DNA of 49,494 bases, from positions 1 through 49,494 of the forward strand of contig CAIWKO010000046.1 in the NCBI GenBank assembly GCA_903913285.1, in the 5' to 3' direction. The position numbers and the translations under genes are program-made. Positions 17,124 to 26,105 of the stretch are shown piece after piece. Each line of letters begins with the position of its first letter. Position 1 is the stretch's first letter. The notes beneath the pieces are model-generated. The model searched no databases. It was not told the DNA's origin and saw nothing but the letters and a program-made list of their open reading frames with translations. This stretch comes from an uncultured Bacteroidales bacterium. GTDB lineage: Bacteria > Bacteroidota > Bacteroidia > Bacteroidales > CAIWKO01.

Positions 17124-17738
17124 TTAAAATGTTTCGAGAAACTTCAGATTCACGTTTTTTAAACTTGCAAACATATCGGAAACACGGGCAGAGTTTAGTT
17201 TGCGAACCGAAAACCGAATGCTGCAATGCGTGTCGAAGGTGTGAGAGTGCTGGGTTAATTGTTCTTCTTTCAAAAGATGCATCACATCGTTCATCTGAGC
17301 ATAATCGAAATCTACTTCATAGAGGTCGTTGACGGTTTTTTCAACAATGGTATTGGCTTCAAGCGCATCTTTGGCTGCAGTTCGGTAGGCATTAATAAGG
17401 CCGCTTACGCCAAGCTTGGTGCCGCCATAATAGCGCACAACCACCAACAAAACATTCGTCAGGTCTTTCGATTGAATTTGCCCGAATATTGGCCGACCGG
17501 CCGTGCCCGATGGTTCGCCGTCGTCGCTGAAGCGGAAGGCACTTTTGTCGAACCCCAGCCTGAACGCATAGCAATGATGGGTTGCATCGAAATATTTTTT
17601 GCGCACCCGTTCCAGTTCCTGTTTCATTTCGGCTTCGGTTGTAACCGGAATGGCCAAACCAATAAATCTGCTTGCCCTGTCGCGGAAGGTGCTTTCGGAA
17701 GTTTTTCGGATGGTGAGATATGTGTCGGTGAAGAGCAA
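17124..17738 (-). CDS. yigZ: YigZ / IMPACT family protein
   Basis: The 204-residue protein has the UPF0029 N-terminal domain with SRFIGLAIPV, DATHHCYAFRLG, the signature DDGEPSGTAGRPI and VVRYYGGTKLGVSGLI, followed by the shorter C-terminal ferredoxin-like domain. The family is related to eukaryotic IMPACT, which regulates translation; the bacterial role is not settled. The start appears to be TTG at 17738: an in-frame stop (TAA) lies four codons upstream and no ATG precedes the conserved part. A TATCTTTG box 14 bases upstream makes the leader very short. It is transcribed away from the repeat region at 17.8-18.7 kb. Confidence 0.92.
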   Translation of the reverse strand: MLFTDTYLTIRKTSESTFRDRASRFIGLAIPVTTEAEMKQELERVRKKYFDATHHCYAFRLGFDKSAFRFSDDGEPSGTAGRPIFGQIQSKDLTNVLLVVVRYYGGTKLGVSGLINAYRTAAKDALEANTIVEKTVNDLYEVDFDYAQMNDVMHLLKEEQLTQHSHTFDTHCSIRFSVRKLNSARVSDMFASLKNVNLKFLETF

Positions 17739-17752
17739 AGCTTGTTTTTATG

Positions 17753-17760
17753 CAAAGATA
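17753..17760 (-). promoter_or_regulatory. -7 promoter box for yigZ
   Basis: On the minus strand this reads TATCTTTG, an exact match to TANNTTTG, with only about 14 bases between it and the TTG start at 17738. Confidence 0.6.
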
Positions 17761-17781
17761 ATTTTATTCTGGCGATTAGTG

Positions 17782-17800
17782 CCCTTCGACTTCGCTCAGG
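17782..17800. repeat. Short dispersed repeat motif
   Basis: CCCTTCGACTTCGCTCAGG (minus strand CCTGAGCGAAGTCGAAGGG) is, from general knowledge, a short motif seen many times in intergenic DNA of Bacteroidota and other bacteria. Only one copy is in this window. Confidence 0.5.
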
Positions 17801-17934
17801 ATAAAATTAGCGATTAGCGATTGGATTGCCAACAGCCATGAGCCATGAGCCATGATTTGCTGGTCTGACAAAAATACTAATCTTAAGGCGAAATGCAAAA
17901 TTTTCATGTGGAAGATGGGGTTTGTTTGTTTGGT

Positions 17935-18525
17935 GGGTTTGTTGTTTTGGGTTTTGGGAGGTTTTTTGTTTTTGATTGCGAGGTTTGTTTTTTGACTGTG
18001 TAAGTTGTTTTTGCTTGCGCGAAACTTGTTTTTGCTTCTGCGTTGTTTGTTTTTGCATTTGCGTTGTTTGTTTGAGCATTTGCGTTGAATATTTGTTGAT
18101 TTTTCGAAGTTATTTATTGGAATGTTTTGTTTGTTTTTGGGCCTGCGAAGCTTGTTTTTGGAGGTGCGAAACATATTTTTTGAATTGCGTAGTTTTTTTT
18201 GGGTTTTGCGAGGCTTGTTTTTTGAATTGCGAAGCTTGTTTTTGGAGATGTTAAGGTGCCAAAATGGTGATGTGTTGTTTGTTTTTGGTCATGTTTTGTT
18301 TGTTTGAGCTAAAGTGCCGCTTGTTTTTGGCATGTTTTGGTTGTTTTTTGGGGATGTTAGGTTGTTTTTGAGCCGTGTGACGTTGTTTTTTGGGTATGTT
18401 GTTTGTTTTTTGACTGTTGTTTTGAATTATAACCATGTTGTTTTGATTTTTGAATGTTATTTTATGTTTTTTTGGTGTGTTGTATATTTTTTGGCTGTGT
18501 AACTTGTTTTTTGAGTGAGAAGATT
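17935..18525. repeat. G/T-rich 21-nt minisatellite
   Basis: The plus strand is almost free of C and A and repeats the unit GCGAAGCTTGTTTTTGGATTT, loosely conserved, about 28 times. The GCG anchors fall at 18019, 18040, 18061 and 18082, then at 18145, 18166, 18187, 18208 and 18229, exactly 21 bases apart. The right half is more eroded (for example GTGTAACTTGTTTTTTGAG). Because 21 is a multiple of three, several frames stay open and give heptad-like peptides (Lys/Gln/Asn-rich on the minus strand, Cys/Phe-rich on the plus), but none has a convincing start or composition. There are no unique spacers, so it is not CRISPR. It fills most of a 1.08-kb gene-free gap. Confidence 0.85.
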
Positions 18526-18591
18526 TTTGGGTTATTATCTATCAAAAAATGGAAAGATGGATGGGTGATGTGCACTTAATGAGATGAAGGC

Positions 18592-18688
18592 TGTTAGCCC
18601 CCGCGGCAGGGATAGAAACGAAAAGCCCACAGCGGAGCGCAGCGACGCGAGGACTTGAAGTGTATAGCCCGTCCCGAAGGGGCCGCCC
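18592..18688 (+). repeat. Dispersed palindromic repeat, family A copy 1
   Basis: This block is GC-richer than its surroundings and is built from two related half-units: GGGATAGAAACGAAAAGCCC (18610-18629) and GGACTTGAAGTGTATAGCCC (18651-18670). CACAGCG and GCGAGG lie between them, and GTCCCGAAGGGGCCGCCC follows. The same plan occurs in inverted orientation at 44281-44372. No protein is encoded. A TAATTTTG box for parE follows about 110 bases later. Confidence 0.75.
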
Positions 18689-18795
18689 AAATTAGTGAAT
18701 TGATACTAGTGAATAGTTAAAAGTTGGTTGGGGGTTTGTTTACTTTTTTGTTGATAAATTTTCGGAGAAGTGTGATGGGTAAAAGAAAGTAAGCG

Positions 18796-18803
18796 TAATT
18801 TTG
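18796..18803 (+). promoter_or_regulatory. -7 promoter box for parE
   Basis: TAATTTTG matches TANNTTTG and lies 17 bases before the ATG at 18821. No TTG is found at the expected -33 distance. Confidence 0.5.
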
Positions 18804-18820
18804 CCGAAACAATTTACACT

Positions 18821-20659
18821 ATGGATGCAGATGTATATGGCGATGATTCGGTAAGGTCGCTGGCCTGGAACGAGCATATCCGTTTGCGCCCGGGGATGTA
18901 TATAGGCAAACTGGGGGACGGGAATTCGCCCGACGACGGAATTTATTTGCTGCTGAAAGAGACGATAGACAACGCGATTGACGAGTTTACGATGGGCAAC
19001 GGCCGCGCCATAGAGATTTCGATAAAGGAACAAACGGTTACGGTGCGCGACTACGGAAGGGGAATTCCGCTGAACAAGGTGGTGGACTGCGTTTCGAAAA
19101 TCAACACGGGAGCCAAGTATGATTCGAAGGTTTTTACGCACGCGGTGGGTTTGAACGGCGTGGGTTCGAAGGCGGTGAACGCGCTTTCGTCGTTCTACAG
19201 GGTGCAATCTATCCGCGACAATCAGGTGAAAACGGTTGAGTTCAGCCAGGGCAACCTGATAGTGGACGAACCGATTACGGCTACCGACCAGTTTAACGGC
19301 ACCAGCGTTAAGTTTGTGCCCGACGAAAAGATATTCGGGAGCTATCATTTTATTTTCGAGTATGTGGAGAAGATGCTGTGGAACTACGCATTTTTGAATA
19401 ACGGACTGACGATACATTTTAACGGGCAGAAATTTGTGGCGAAAAACGGCCTGCTCGACCTGCTGAACAATTATATTGACGGGGAAACGATCTACCCTAT
19501 TATTCATATCAAGGAAAACGGTTTTGAATGCGCCATTACCCACAGCGCCTCGAAATATGCCGAAGAGTATTACTCTTTTGTGAACGGGCAGCACACCACG
19601 CAGGGCGGCACCCATCAGCAGGCTTTCAGGGAAGCGGTGGTGAAAACAATACGCGAATTTTATAAAAAAGATTTTGAGCCGAGCGACATCAGGGAATCCA
19701 TCACGGCGGCTATCAGCATCAAGGTGCAGGAGCCTGTTTTTGAATCGCAAACTAAAACAAAGTTGGGGTCGGTTCATATTGAACAGAACGGCGTGACGGT
19801 GAGAAACTATGTGCACGATATTATCAAAAAGCACCTCGACAATTATCTGCATATGAACCCCGAAACCAGCGACGCGCTGTTGCGGAAAATCATGCAATCG
19901 GAAAAAGACCGCAAGGAACTGGCAAATATTAAAAAACAGTCGAAAGAAAGCATCAAAAAGATTAGCCTGCACAATAAAAAACTCCGCGACTGTAGAGTGC
20001 ATTATAACAGCAACGAGGAAAAAAGATACGACACCACGATCTTTATCACTGAAGGTGATTCGGCAAGCGGTTCTATCACAAAATCAAGGGATGTAAACAC
20101 TCAGGCAGTATTCAGTTTGAAAGGCAAACCACTGAACTGCTACGGCAAAACAAAAAAAGTGTGTTACGAAAACGAGGAGTTCAATTTGCTGCAATCGTCG
20201 CTTAACATTGAAGACGACATCGAAAACCTTAGGTATAATAAAATTGTGGTTGCCACGGATGCCGATGCAGATGGAATGCATATCAGGTTGTTACTGCTAT
20301 CGTTTTTTCTGCAGTTCTATCCCGAGGTGATACGCAGCGGCCACCTGTTCATATTGCACACTCCGCTGTTTCGCGTGCGAAACAAGAAAAAAACATCTTA
20401 CTGTTACACCGACGAAGAACGCGTGAATGCCATCAGCGAACTGGGACCCAACCCCGAAATTACCCGCTTCAAAGGACTGGGCGAAATATCGCCCGACGAG
20501 TTCCGTCAGTTCATAGGCGCCAACATGAGACTCGAACCCGTGATGCTCACTAAAGATTCGCCCATCAGCGATCTGCTATCGTTCTACATGGGAAAAAACA
20601 CACCCGACCGACAGGAATTTATTATTGCAAATTTGAAGGTGGAACTGGACGTTGTTTAG
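18821..20659 (+). CDS. parE: DNA topoisomerase IV subunit B
   Basis: This is the ATPase and TOPRIM subunit of a type IIA topoisomerase, which with ParC unlinks daughter chromosomes. The GHKL ATPase domain has [12 protein letters not shown] near residue 47, RDYGRGIP near 78 and [14 protein letters not shown] near 110. The transducer domain follows. TOPRIM has [16 protein letters not shown] near 408 and [14 protein letters not shown] near 476; the C-terminal [13 protein letters not shown] is conserved. The EGDSASGS form (instead of EGDSAGG) and the short 612-residue length fit Bacteroidota ParE better than GyrB. No parC lies in the window. A large open frame on the opposite strand is a shadow of this gene. 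Confidence 0.9.
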   Translation: MDADVYGDDSVRSLAWNEHIRLRPGMYIGKLGDGNSPDDGIYLLLKETIDNAIDEFTMGNGRAIEISIKEQTVTVRDYGRGIPLNKVVDCVSKINTGAKYDSKVFTHAVGLNGVGSKAVNALSSFYRVQSIRDNQVKTVEFSQGNLIVDEPITATDQFNGTSVKFVPDEKIFGSYHFIFEYVEKMLWNYAFLNNGLTIHFNGQKFVAKNGLLDLLNNYIDGETIYPIIHIKENGFECAITHSASKYAEEYYSFVNGQHTTQGGTHQQAFREAVVKTIREFYKKDFEPSDIRESITAAISIKVQEPVFESQTKTKLGSVHIEQNGVTVRNYVHDIIKKHLDNYLHMNPETSDALLRKIMQSEKDRKELANIKKQSKESIKKISLHNKKLRDCRVHYNSNEEKRYDTTIFITEGDSASGSITKSRDVNTQAVFSLKGKPLNCYGKTKKVCYENEEFNLLQSSLNIEDDIENLRYNKIVVATDADADGMHIRLLLLSFFLQFYPEVIRSGHLFILHTPLFRVRNKKKTSYCYTDEERVNAISELGPNPEITRFKGLGEISPDEFRQFIGANMRLEPVMLTKDSPISDLLSFYMGKNTPDRQEFIIANLKVELDVV

Positions 20660-20750
20660 TTATTAGTTACGAGTTATTAGTTACGAGTTGAAGTTTTGTT
20701 CCAGATACTATAGACCAAATACCTTTTACCTAAATTAAGCATAGGTTTTG

Positions 20751-20758
20751 TACCTTTG
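20751..20758 (+). promoter_or_regulatory. -7 promoter box for the DEAD-box gene
   Basis: TACCTTTG matches TANNTTTG, 18 bases before the ATG at 20777. It overlaps the TTG at 20756, which therefore cannot be the start. Confidence 0.55.
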
Positions 20759-20776
20759 TCATCTATTATAATAAAA

Positions 20777-22000
20777 ATGAAATTTGAGAATTACAATTTC
20801 GGGCGGGAGATTAAGCTGAACATAAGCAAACTCGGATATAAGAAACCGACGGATATACAATTTAAGGCTATCCCTCCTATTTTGAAAGGCGAAGATGTGA
20901 TGGCAATTGCGCAGACCGGCACGGGAAAGACGGCAGCTTTTGCCATACCGGTTTTGCACCTGCTGCAGAAATCGAGGAGAGCCGCAGAAAAAGGCATCCG
21001 CTGCATAGTGATGGTGCCAACTCACGAATTGGCCCTGCAGATCACGGATGTTTTTGAGACGATAGGAAATCAAACCGGCATCCGCATTTTGTGCATACAC
21101 GGAGGTGTGGAACAAGCACCGCAGATAGCAGAGCTGGAAAACGGAGTTGATGTTTTGGTGGCCACGCCGGGCAGGGTGTTCGATTTGGTGAGTCAGGGAT
21201 TTTTGAAACTCGACTCGATAGAAATTCTGATATTGGACGAAGCCGACCATATGCTTGATTTGGGATTCATAAAAGATATACGCGATTTGATAAAGTTTTT
21301 GCCACATAAACGTCAGACCTTGTTTTTTTCGGCTACACTGAACGATACAATTAAAAAGCTGGCGTATTCGCTGGTTCATAATCCCATCCGCATACAAATT
21401 TCGCCTAAAGACCCCGTTGCCAAAAATATTGAGCATTTTGTAGCATACATAGATATGGACGATAAGCGTTTTTTTCTGGAACGCCTGGTGTTGGAAAATC
21501 CGGAAAGCAAGATACTGGTTTTTGTAAGGACAAAAGTTCGGGCAGAACGGGTGTATAAAACTTTGGAACGCGCGACGATAAAATCGTTGACACTTCACAG
21601 CGACAAGGTGCAAACGGAGCGGGCAAAAATTATGACTGATTTCAGAAGCGGCGAAGCAAAGGTTATGATAGCCACGGATATCAGCGCACGAGGCATCGAC
21701 ATACCCGATGTGGATTTTGTGGTGAATTATGATTTGCCGGAGCAGGTTGAAAATTATGTGCACCGGGTTGGACGCACCGGCAGAGGAACAAAAAAAGGGT
21801 TGGCCTATTCGTTTTGCAGCCCGGAAGAAAAGATAATACTGGCGGAAATAGAAGAATTTTTGGGAAAGCATATCAGCGTTTTAGAAATCAGCAAAAAAAA
21901 CTACACGGCAACCATTGAACTGGCCGAAGACAACGAAGACGACTGGAAAACGCTTATGAAAACGGCGGAAACCCAAGATAGACCAAGAAAAAAGAAGTAA
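20777..22000 (+). CDS. DEAD-box RNA helicase
   Basis: The 407-residue ATP-dependent RNA helicase carries the full motif set: Q motif (PTDIQ at 24-28), Walker A AQTGTGKT (45-52), PTHELALQ, TPGR, DEAD in ILDEADHML near 154, SAT in FFSATL, then ARGIDIPDVDFVVNYD and HRVGRTGRG near 330. The last 40 residues are a short charged tail ending in basic PRKKK, so it belongs to the compact RhlE/RhlB-like group without an added RNA-binding domain. It probably remodels RNA in ribosome assembly or decay. The ATG at 20777 is chosen because the earlier TTG lies inside the promoter box. Confidence 0.94.
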   Translation: MKFENYNFGREIKLNISKLGYKKPTDIQFKAIPPILKGEDVMAIAQTGTGKTAAFAIPVLHLLQKSRRAAEKGIRCIVMVPTHELALQITDVFETIGNQTGIRILCIHGGVEQAPQIAELENGVDVLVATPGRVFDLVSQGFLKLDSIEILILDEADHMLDLGFIKDIRDLIKFLPHKRQTLFFSATLNDTIKKLAYSLVHNPIRIQISPKDPVAKNIEHFVAYIDMDDKRFFLERLVLENPESKILVFVRTKVRAERVYKTLERATIKSLTLHSDKVQTERAKIMTDFRSGEAKVMIATDISARGIDIPDVDFVVNYDLPEQVENYVHRVGRTGRGTKKGLAYSFCSPEEKIILAEIEEFLGKHISVLEISKKNYTATIELAEDNEDDWKTLMKTAETQDRPRKKK

Positions 22001-22062
22001 ATCAAAATACAAACCGCGATAATCCGTTATAATATCAAGGCACAGAGATTCGGAATCAACCT

Positions 22063-23220
22063 ATGCACCACAAAAAAACCATCTCGAAACGTGAATTCAT
22101 AAAAATCTGCGCTATTTGTTCGGGAGCCATTGCCATAGGCTTATCTGATTTTGAACTTTTTGCCGAAGAACCTAAAAAAGCCGCTATGAAACCACCTGTG
22201 GATATCTGGAAATGGAACACCAAAGCACATTATTTTGAAACAACGGATAAAGGCGTGAAATGCACCCTGTGTCCGAATGCATGCATAATAAAACCCAACG
22301 CCACGGGCATTTGCAAAACCCGTGTGACGTATAAAGACGAACTTTATGCCATCAATTACGGCAACCCCTGTTCGATCAATACCGACCCGATAGAGAAGAA
22401 ACCTTTATATCATTTTTTGCCGCAAACCACTGCTTTGTCGCTGGCCACGGCGGGATGCAATTTCACCTGCATGAATTGCCAGAACTGGCAAATTTCGCAG
22501 GTATCGCCTTTCGATACGGAGAATTTTGATTTGATGCCCAAGGATATTATTGCCTACGCCAAGAAAAACAACTGTCAAAGCATTGCATTCACCTACACCG
22601 AGCCGATTACGTTTTACGAGTACGTTTACGACACATCGGTTCTGGCTCACGAAAACGGACTAAAAACGGTGTTTATCTCCAACGGCTCCATAAACGAAAC
22701 GCCGTTGCGGGCATTGTGCAAACACATCGACGCGGCCAATATCAACCTGAAAAGTTTTACCGAAGATATCTACCGCAAGTTGAATGGCGGGATGCTGAAA
22801 ACCGTTATGAATTCGCTGAAAGTGTTTAAAGAAGAAGGCGTTTGGCTCGAAATCACCAATCTAGTGATCCCGAACTGGACCGACGATATGGATATGATCA
22901 AACGGATGTGCGACTGGCTTTATAGCTCTGGCCTGCAGGATTGCCCGCTGCATTTCAGCCGTTTCTTCCCGATGTATAAACTTACGCAAACTCCTTCAAC
23001 ACCCGTTGAAACGCTGAATAAGGCCCGAGAAATAGCTTTAAATGCGGGAATCAAATATGTTTATATCGGCAACGTGCCGGGAACCAGTTATGACGACACC
23101 TATTGTCCGAAATGCAAAAAGGTATTGGTTCAGCGCAAAGGTTACACCCAGCTTTCGAACCATATCAGCAACGGGAAATGCGGCTATTGCGGCGAAACCA
23201 TACACGGAGTCTGGAAATAA
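22063..23220 (+). CDS. amrS: AmmeMemoRadiSam-type radical SAM enzyme
   Basis: The 385-residue protein matches the AmmeMemoRadiSam radical SAM group, relatives of pyruvate-formate-lyase-activating enzyme. An N-terminal Cys motif (CTLCPNACIIKPNATGICKT) is followed by the radical SAM cluster motif AGCNFTCMNCQNW (CX3CX2C, near residue 131), TYTEPITFYEY, and a late zinc-ribbon-like CPKCKKVL with GKCGYCG. The substrate of the group is unknown. Oddly, it begins SKREFIKICAICSGAIAIG, resembling a twin-arginine signal with Lys-Arg instead of Arg-Arg. The AMMECR1 and Memo partners are not in the window. A one-haem-motif exported protein follows after 24 bases. Confidence 0.9.
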   Translation: MHHKKTISKREFIKICAICSGAIAIGLSDFELFAEEPKKAAMKPPVDIWKWNTKAHYFETTDKGVKCTLCPNACIIKPNATGICKTRVTYKDELYAINYGNPCSINTDPIEKKPLYHFLPQTTALSLATAGCNFTCMNCQNWQISQVSPFDTENFDLMPKDIIAYAKKNNCQSIAFTYTEPITFYEYVYDTSVLAHENGLKTVFISNGSINETPLRALCKHIDAANINLKSFTEDIYRKLNGGMLKTVMNSLKVFKEEGVWLEITNLVIPNWTDDMDMIKRMCDWLYSSGLQDCPLHFSRFFPMYKLTQTPSTPVETLNKAREIALNAGIKYVYIGNVPGTSYDDTYCPKCKKVLVQRKGYTQLSNHISNGKCGYCGETIHGVWK

Positions 23221-23244
23221 TTCATCCATTTATAAAAAAACCGA

Positions 23245-24336
23245 ATGAGAAAACCACTTGTATTAATCCTGATTCTGACAGTTGCAATTCTTGCTTCGTT
23301 TACAAACACATTAAATCATCAGCAAAAAAAAGTCTTTCGCCAGCCGGCCGATACCTGGGAAGAACAGCTGAACAGCATGAATTACCTGGTGATGCGCACC
23401 TCTTCCATCAACCTGATAAAAGGACTTTATTTGACAAAAGAGCAAATCACTCATTTGCAAAAATTGTCGCTGCAGATCGATGCACTCCATTTGCAGATGC
23501 CCGATTGTAAGGTGTATTTTAATGGTTTTCAAAAAATCAGCGATACTTACGCCAAACTTATTCAAAAACTTTTAATATCGAAACAACTGGGCGACTCGCT
23601 GAAACTTGAAGTGGACCGGAATCGCGAAAGCGAAGTTGACCTGATAAAACGCAGTTTGCTGGCTTCAAAACAAGCAGGATATTCGGGCGAAGGCTGCCGC
23701 GACTGCCATGCACCTCCGACCCTGTTTCCCAAGGGAAGCATTTCCGACAAGGACACCCCTGCAATTTCGGCCAACGACCGCAAAGATATCGATTTGGCTC
23801 ACATCAAAGGTCTTTTCGGCGACGAGGGCACCCTGCTTTTGTGGGAACTGAAATCGGAGGTCGACAGCCTGCTGACGGAACAACAGCGATATGTTTTCGG
23901 CAACTTCAGATGTTGCCTGATTCCGCCCGAAGATGTGGCCGACCCGGGAATTATTGGCCAATCATTTGTTACCAACGAATGGATAGAATATTTTAAAGAC
24001 ATCCGGAAACTCAGCGAAAGCGACTGGCTGAAATATGCAGAGCTTTACATTATTCCCCTCAGCGACCTTGTGGAGGACAAACTGCCCGGCATCAAGAAAA
24101 AAGATAAGGAAGCCATGATAGTGAAGGCAAAAGTTATAATAAACAAGGCGCGCGCTATGGATAAGGTGGATTTTCAGTTGCAGAAAGAAAAGCTGTGTAC
24201 CGAGCTGGGCACCGCACTGAATATCGACCTGCTGAACGGCGAAAGTTCGCGCTCGGCCGATGAGCGAAAGTTTATGGCAGCCATATTCTTGCTTTTCCCC
24301 GGAAGTAACGAAATTTATGTGGAAATGTTGAAATGA
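23245..24336 (+). CDS. Exported protein with one CXXCH haem motif
   Basis: The 363-residue protein begins with a signal sequence (about 1-22) and is otherwise soluble and mostly helical. Residues 151-155 (CRDCH, in EGCRDCHAPP) form a single c-type haem attachment motif. Near residue 221 is FRCCLIPPEDVADPG, with two adjacent cysteines and a Pro-Pro, in a strand that looks conserved by design rather than chance. I do not recognise a named family. The gene starts 24 bases after the radical SAM gene and is almost certainly in the same transcript, so the two products may act together, for example in electron transfer or as enzyme and substrate. No other cytochrome gene is nearby. Confidence 0.75.
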   Translation: MRKPLVLILILTVAILASFTNTLNHQQKKVFRQPADTWEEQLNSMNYLVMRTSSINLIKGLYLTKEQITHLQKLSLQIDALHLQMPDCKVYFNGFQKISDTYAKLIQKLLISKQLGDSLKLEVDRNRESEVDLIKRSLLASKQAGYSGEGCRDCHAPPTLFPKGSISDKDTPAISANDRKDIDLAHIKGLFGDEGTLLLWELKSEVDSLLTEQQRYVFGNFRCCLIPPEDVADPGIIGQSFVTNEWIEYFKDIRKLSESDWLKYAELYIIPLSDLVEDKLPGIKKKDKEAMIVKAKVIINKARAMDKVDFQLQKEKLCTELGTALNIDLLNGESSRSADERKFMAAIFLLFPGSNEIYVEMLK

Positions 24337-24435
24337 TGAAAAGGTCAATAGCTAATAATCCATACTCCCAGAATAACTAATTTTAATAAGCGAAGTTTGG
24401 TGTTCATTAGACCTATACTTAGCATTGTATTAATA

Positions 24436-26040
24436 TTATTTGCTAACTTGTAATTTGTATAAACTTACAAAATCATCAGCCGACTTATAAAAAAGCGTAT
24501 AGTGATTGCTTAAAGAATTACTTATCAATGAATCGCACTTAATATCAATAGAATTGTTTCCAATAATCATCACATAATCTGCCTGGCATTTTTTTTTACT
24601 TTCAGATTGCATTAGGTAAATGCACGGATTACCAGGGGTTATATCACTAAAATATAATTCCGGTTTTGTTTTTAAATTCCAAACCAATGGGAAATATTTT
24701 TTAGAGGCTTCATAATTTTGGTGCAAATAAACCAATTTTCCAGCCCCGGCATAATCGATTAAATGTCCCTGCATCCAGTTTTGTGTTCTGTCTATAGAAA
24801 TCATTGTTTTTCCTTCGTCAATATATTCGGAAATTCCAGCTATCGCTTCTGCATTTTTGTTCAATGGTTTCATATTTTCATTGTAATAAAATAATTGAAG
24901 ATTAAATGCAATTACTATGATGATGACAACCGTAATGTTCACTATCTTAAATTGCTTCAATTGAGCAATCCCTAATACAAAAAAAATAAAAAATAAGAAG
25001 TTTAGTCTTGACGAAATGAACTCTCCCCCATTCGATTGATCGGGTAGCCAAAAATACAAAACTAATATCACTCCGCTCAAAACAAACCAAATGCTTTTTC
25101 TGCCTGCGGCCCATATTGTTCTATATATTTCCGTTCGAAAACGATAAATCGAATATAAAATTCCTAAAAAAAACATTGCAACAATAGTGCAAAAAAGAAG
25201 ATGAGTATAGTTATACTCTTTTTCAAAATTAAAAACCACTAATGATCTTAAATTTTTAAGCCAAGTTCCAAGTTGAGTTGTTGTCACAATAATGTTTTTT
25301 GCATCTTTGGGTTGATACAAAACATAAAGCACAGCTATAATTAATGAGGGTAAAATTGCTGCTGTCAAAAATACTATACGCTTTAATAAATCTCTCAAAC
25401 GTGATTTTCCGGATATTAATAAAATCCCAAACAAAAAATTTAATAACAAAAACACACACCAAATGGCAAATATAATGGGATGGCTTAAATAAATTAAAAC
25501 TGAAAATAGAGTTAAAACAGCAAAAAATTTAAATTTTACCAAATTTAAATTTTCAATCCAGTACCCCATTGCAAAAAACATGATGGGCAAACCGATTAGA
25601 AAATTGAAAAAGCCAAGAAAAAAGAAAAACGAAAAAGCAAACGGAAAAGCAAAATACGAAATTGCAATATTCCCTTTTGTAGAACTAATTAAATAGCGAA
25701 ATGAAAAAGGAAAAATCAACAAATAGAGCAAAATGAATATTTTTTGTGCCCAAAGCGCATTAAAAAAAATCAAAAGAAATACCAACAACGCGTGACCGGT
25801 CCAGTTGGGTACAATTAAATTATTGAATGAATACCATTGTCCGATGGCAATATTGTGTTTGAAAAGCATTTCATATAGCAGTTTGGCATTATATAAATGC
25901 GCGGGAGCATCGAGCATAGCAAAAACCCGCGTAGCCATAATTGGCCATGAAGAAACAATAACAACAAGTAAAAAAAGAATCTTTTCTGCTTGTTTCCACT
26001 TAAATACTTTAAAATAATTATTGGTAAAAGGTAATTTCAA
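24436..26040 (-). CDS. Polytopic membrane protein, GT-C glycosyltransferase-like
   Basis: The 534 residues hold about 11 membrane segments in the first 410, then a soluble C-terminal domain of some 125 residues. The first extracytoplasmic loop has MLDAPAHLYNAKLLYEML, with an Asp placed like the catalytic Asp of GT-C glycosyltransferases that use lipid-linked sugars. The overall plan fits that fold, but no family signature is secure. A sugar-transfer role on lipids or surface polymers is possible. The gene is AT-rich, lies 65 bases downstream of sanA on the same strand, and converges on the haem-motif gene with a 99-base gap lacking a clear terminator. Confidence 0.6.
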   Translation of the reverse strand: MKLPFTNNYFKVFKWKQAEKILFLLVVIVSSWPIMATRVFAMLDAPAHLYNAKLLYEMLFKHNIAIGQWYSFNNLIVPNWTGHALLVFLLIFFNALWAQKIFILLYLLIFPFSFRYLISSTKGNIAISYFAFPFAFSFFFFLGFFNFLIGLPIMFFAMGYWIENLNLVKFKFFAVLTLFSVLIYLSHPIIFAIWCVFLLLNFLFGILLISGKSRLRDLLKRIVFLTAAILPSLIIAVLYVLYQPKDAKNIIVTTTQLGTWLKNLRSLVVFNFEKEYNYTHLLFCTIVAMFFLGILYSIYRFRTEIYRTIWAAGRKSIWFVLSGVILVLYFWLPDQSNGGEFISSRLNFLFFIFFVLGIAQLKQFKIVNITVVIIIVIAFNLQLFYYNENMKPLNKNAEAIAGISEYIDEGKTMISIDRTQNWMQGHLIDYAGAGKLVYLHQNYEASKKYFPLVWNLKTKPELYFSDITPGNPCIYLMQSESKKKCQADYVMIIGNNSIDIKCDSLISNSLSNHYTLFYKSADDFVSLYKLQVSK

Positions 26041-26105
26041 ATTAATAAACTTACAATTTTAACTTAAATAAATTATTAATTACAGTTCGCTGCAGAGACA
26101 ATTTA

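Noticed and set aside
17776-18436. Lys/Asn/Gln-rich or Cys/Phe-rich proteins encoded by the 21-nt array
   Set aside because: The open frames follow from a repeat length divisible by three and strand skew; no start signal and no sensible composition supports translation.
17935-18525. CRISPR array
   Set aside because: The repeats are directly adjacent with no unique spacers, and there are no cas genes.
18740-20002. 420-residue open frame on the minus strand
   Set aside because: It lies opposite parE, which has all topoisomerase motifs; the composition (His/Arg/Phe-rich) is that of an antisense frame.
20759-21871. 370-residue minus-strand frame
   Set aside because: It is antisense to the DEAD-box gene and shows no protein-like pattern.
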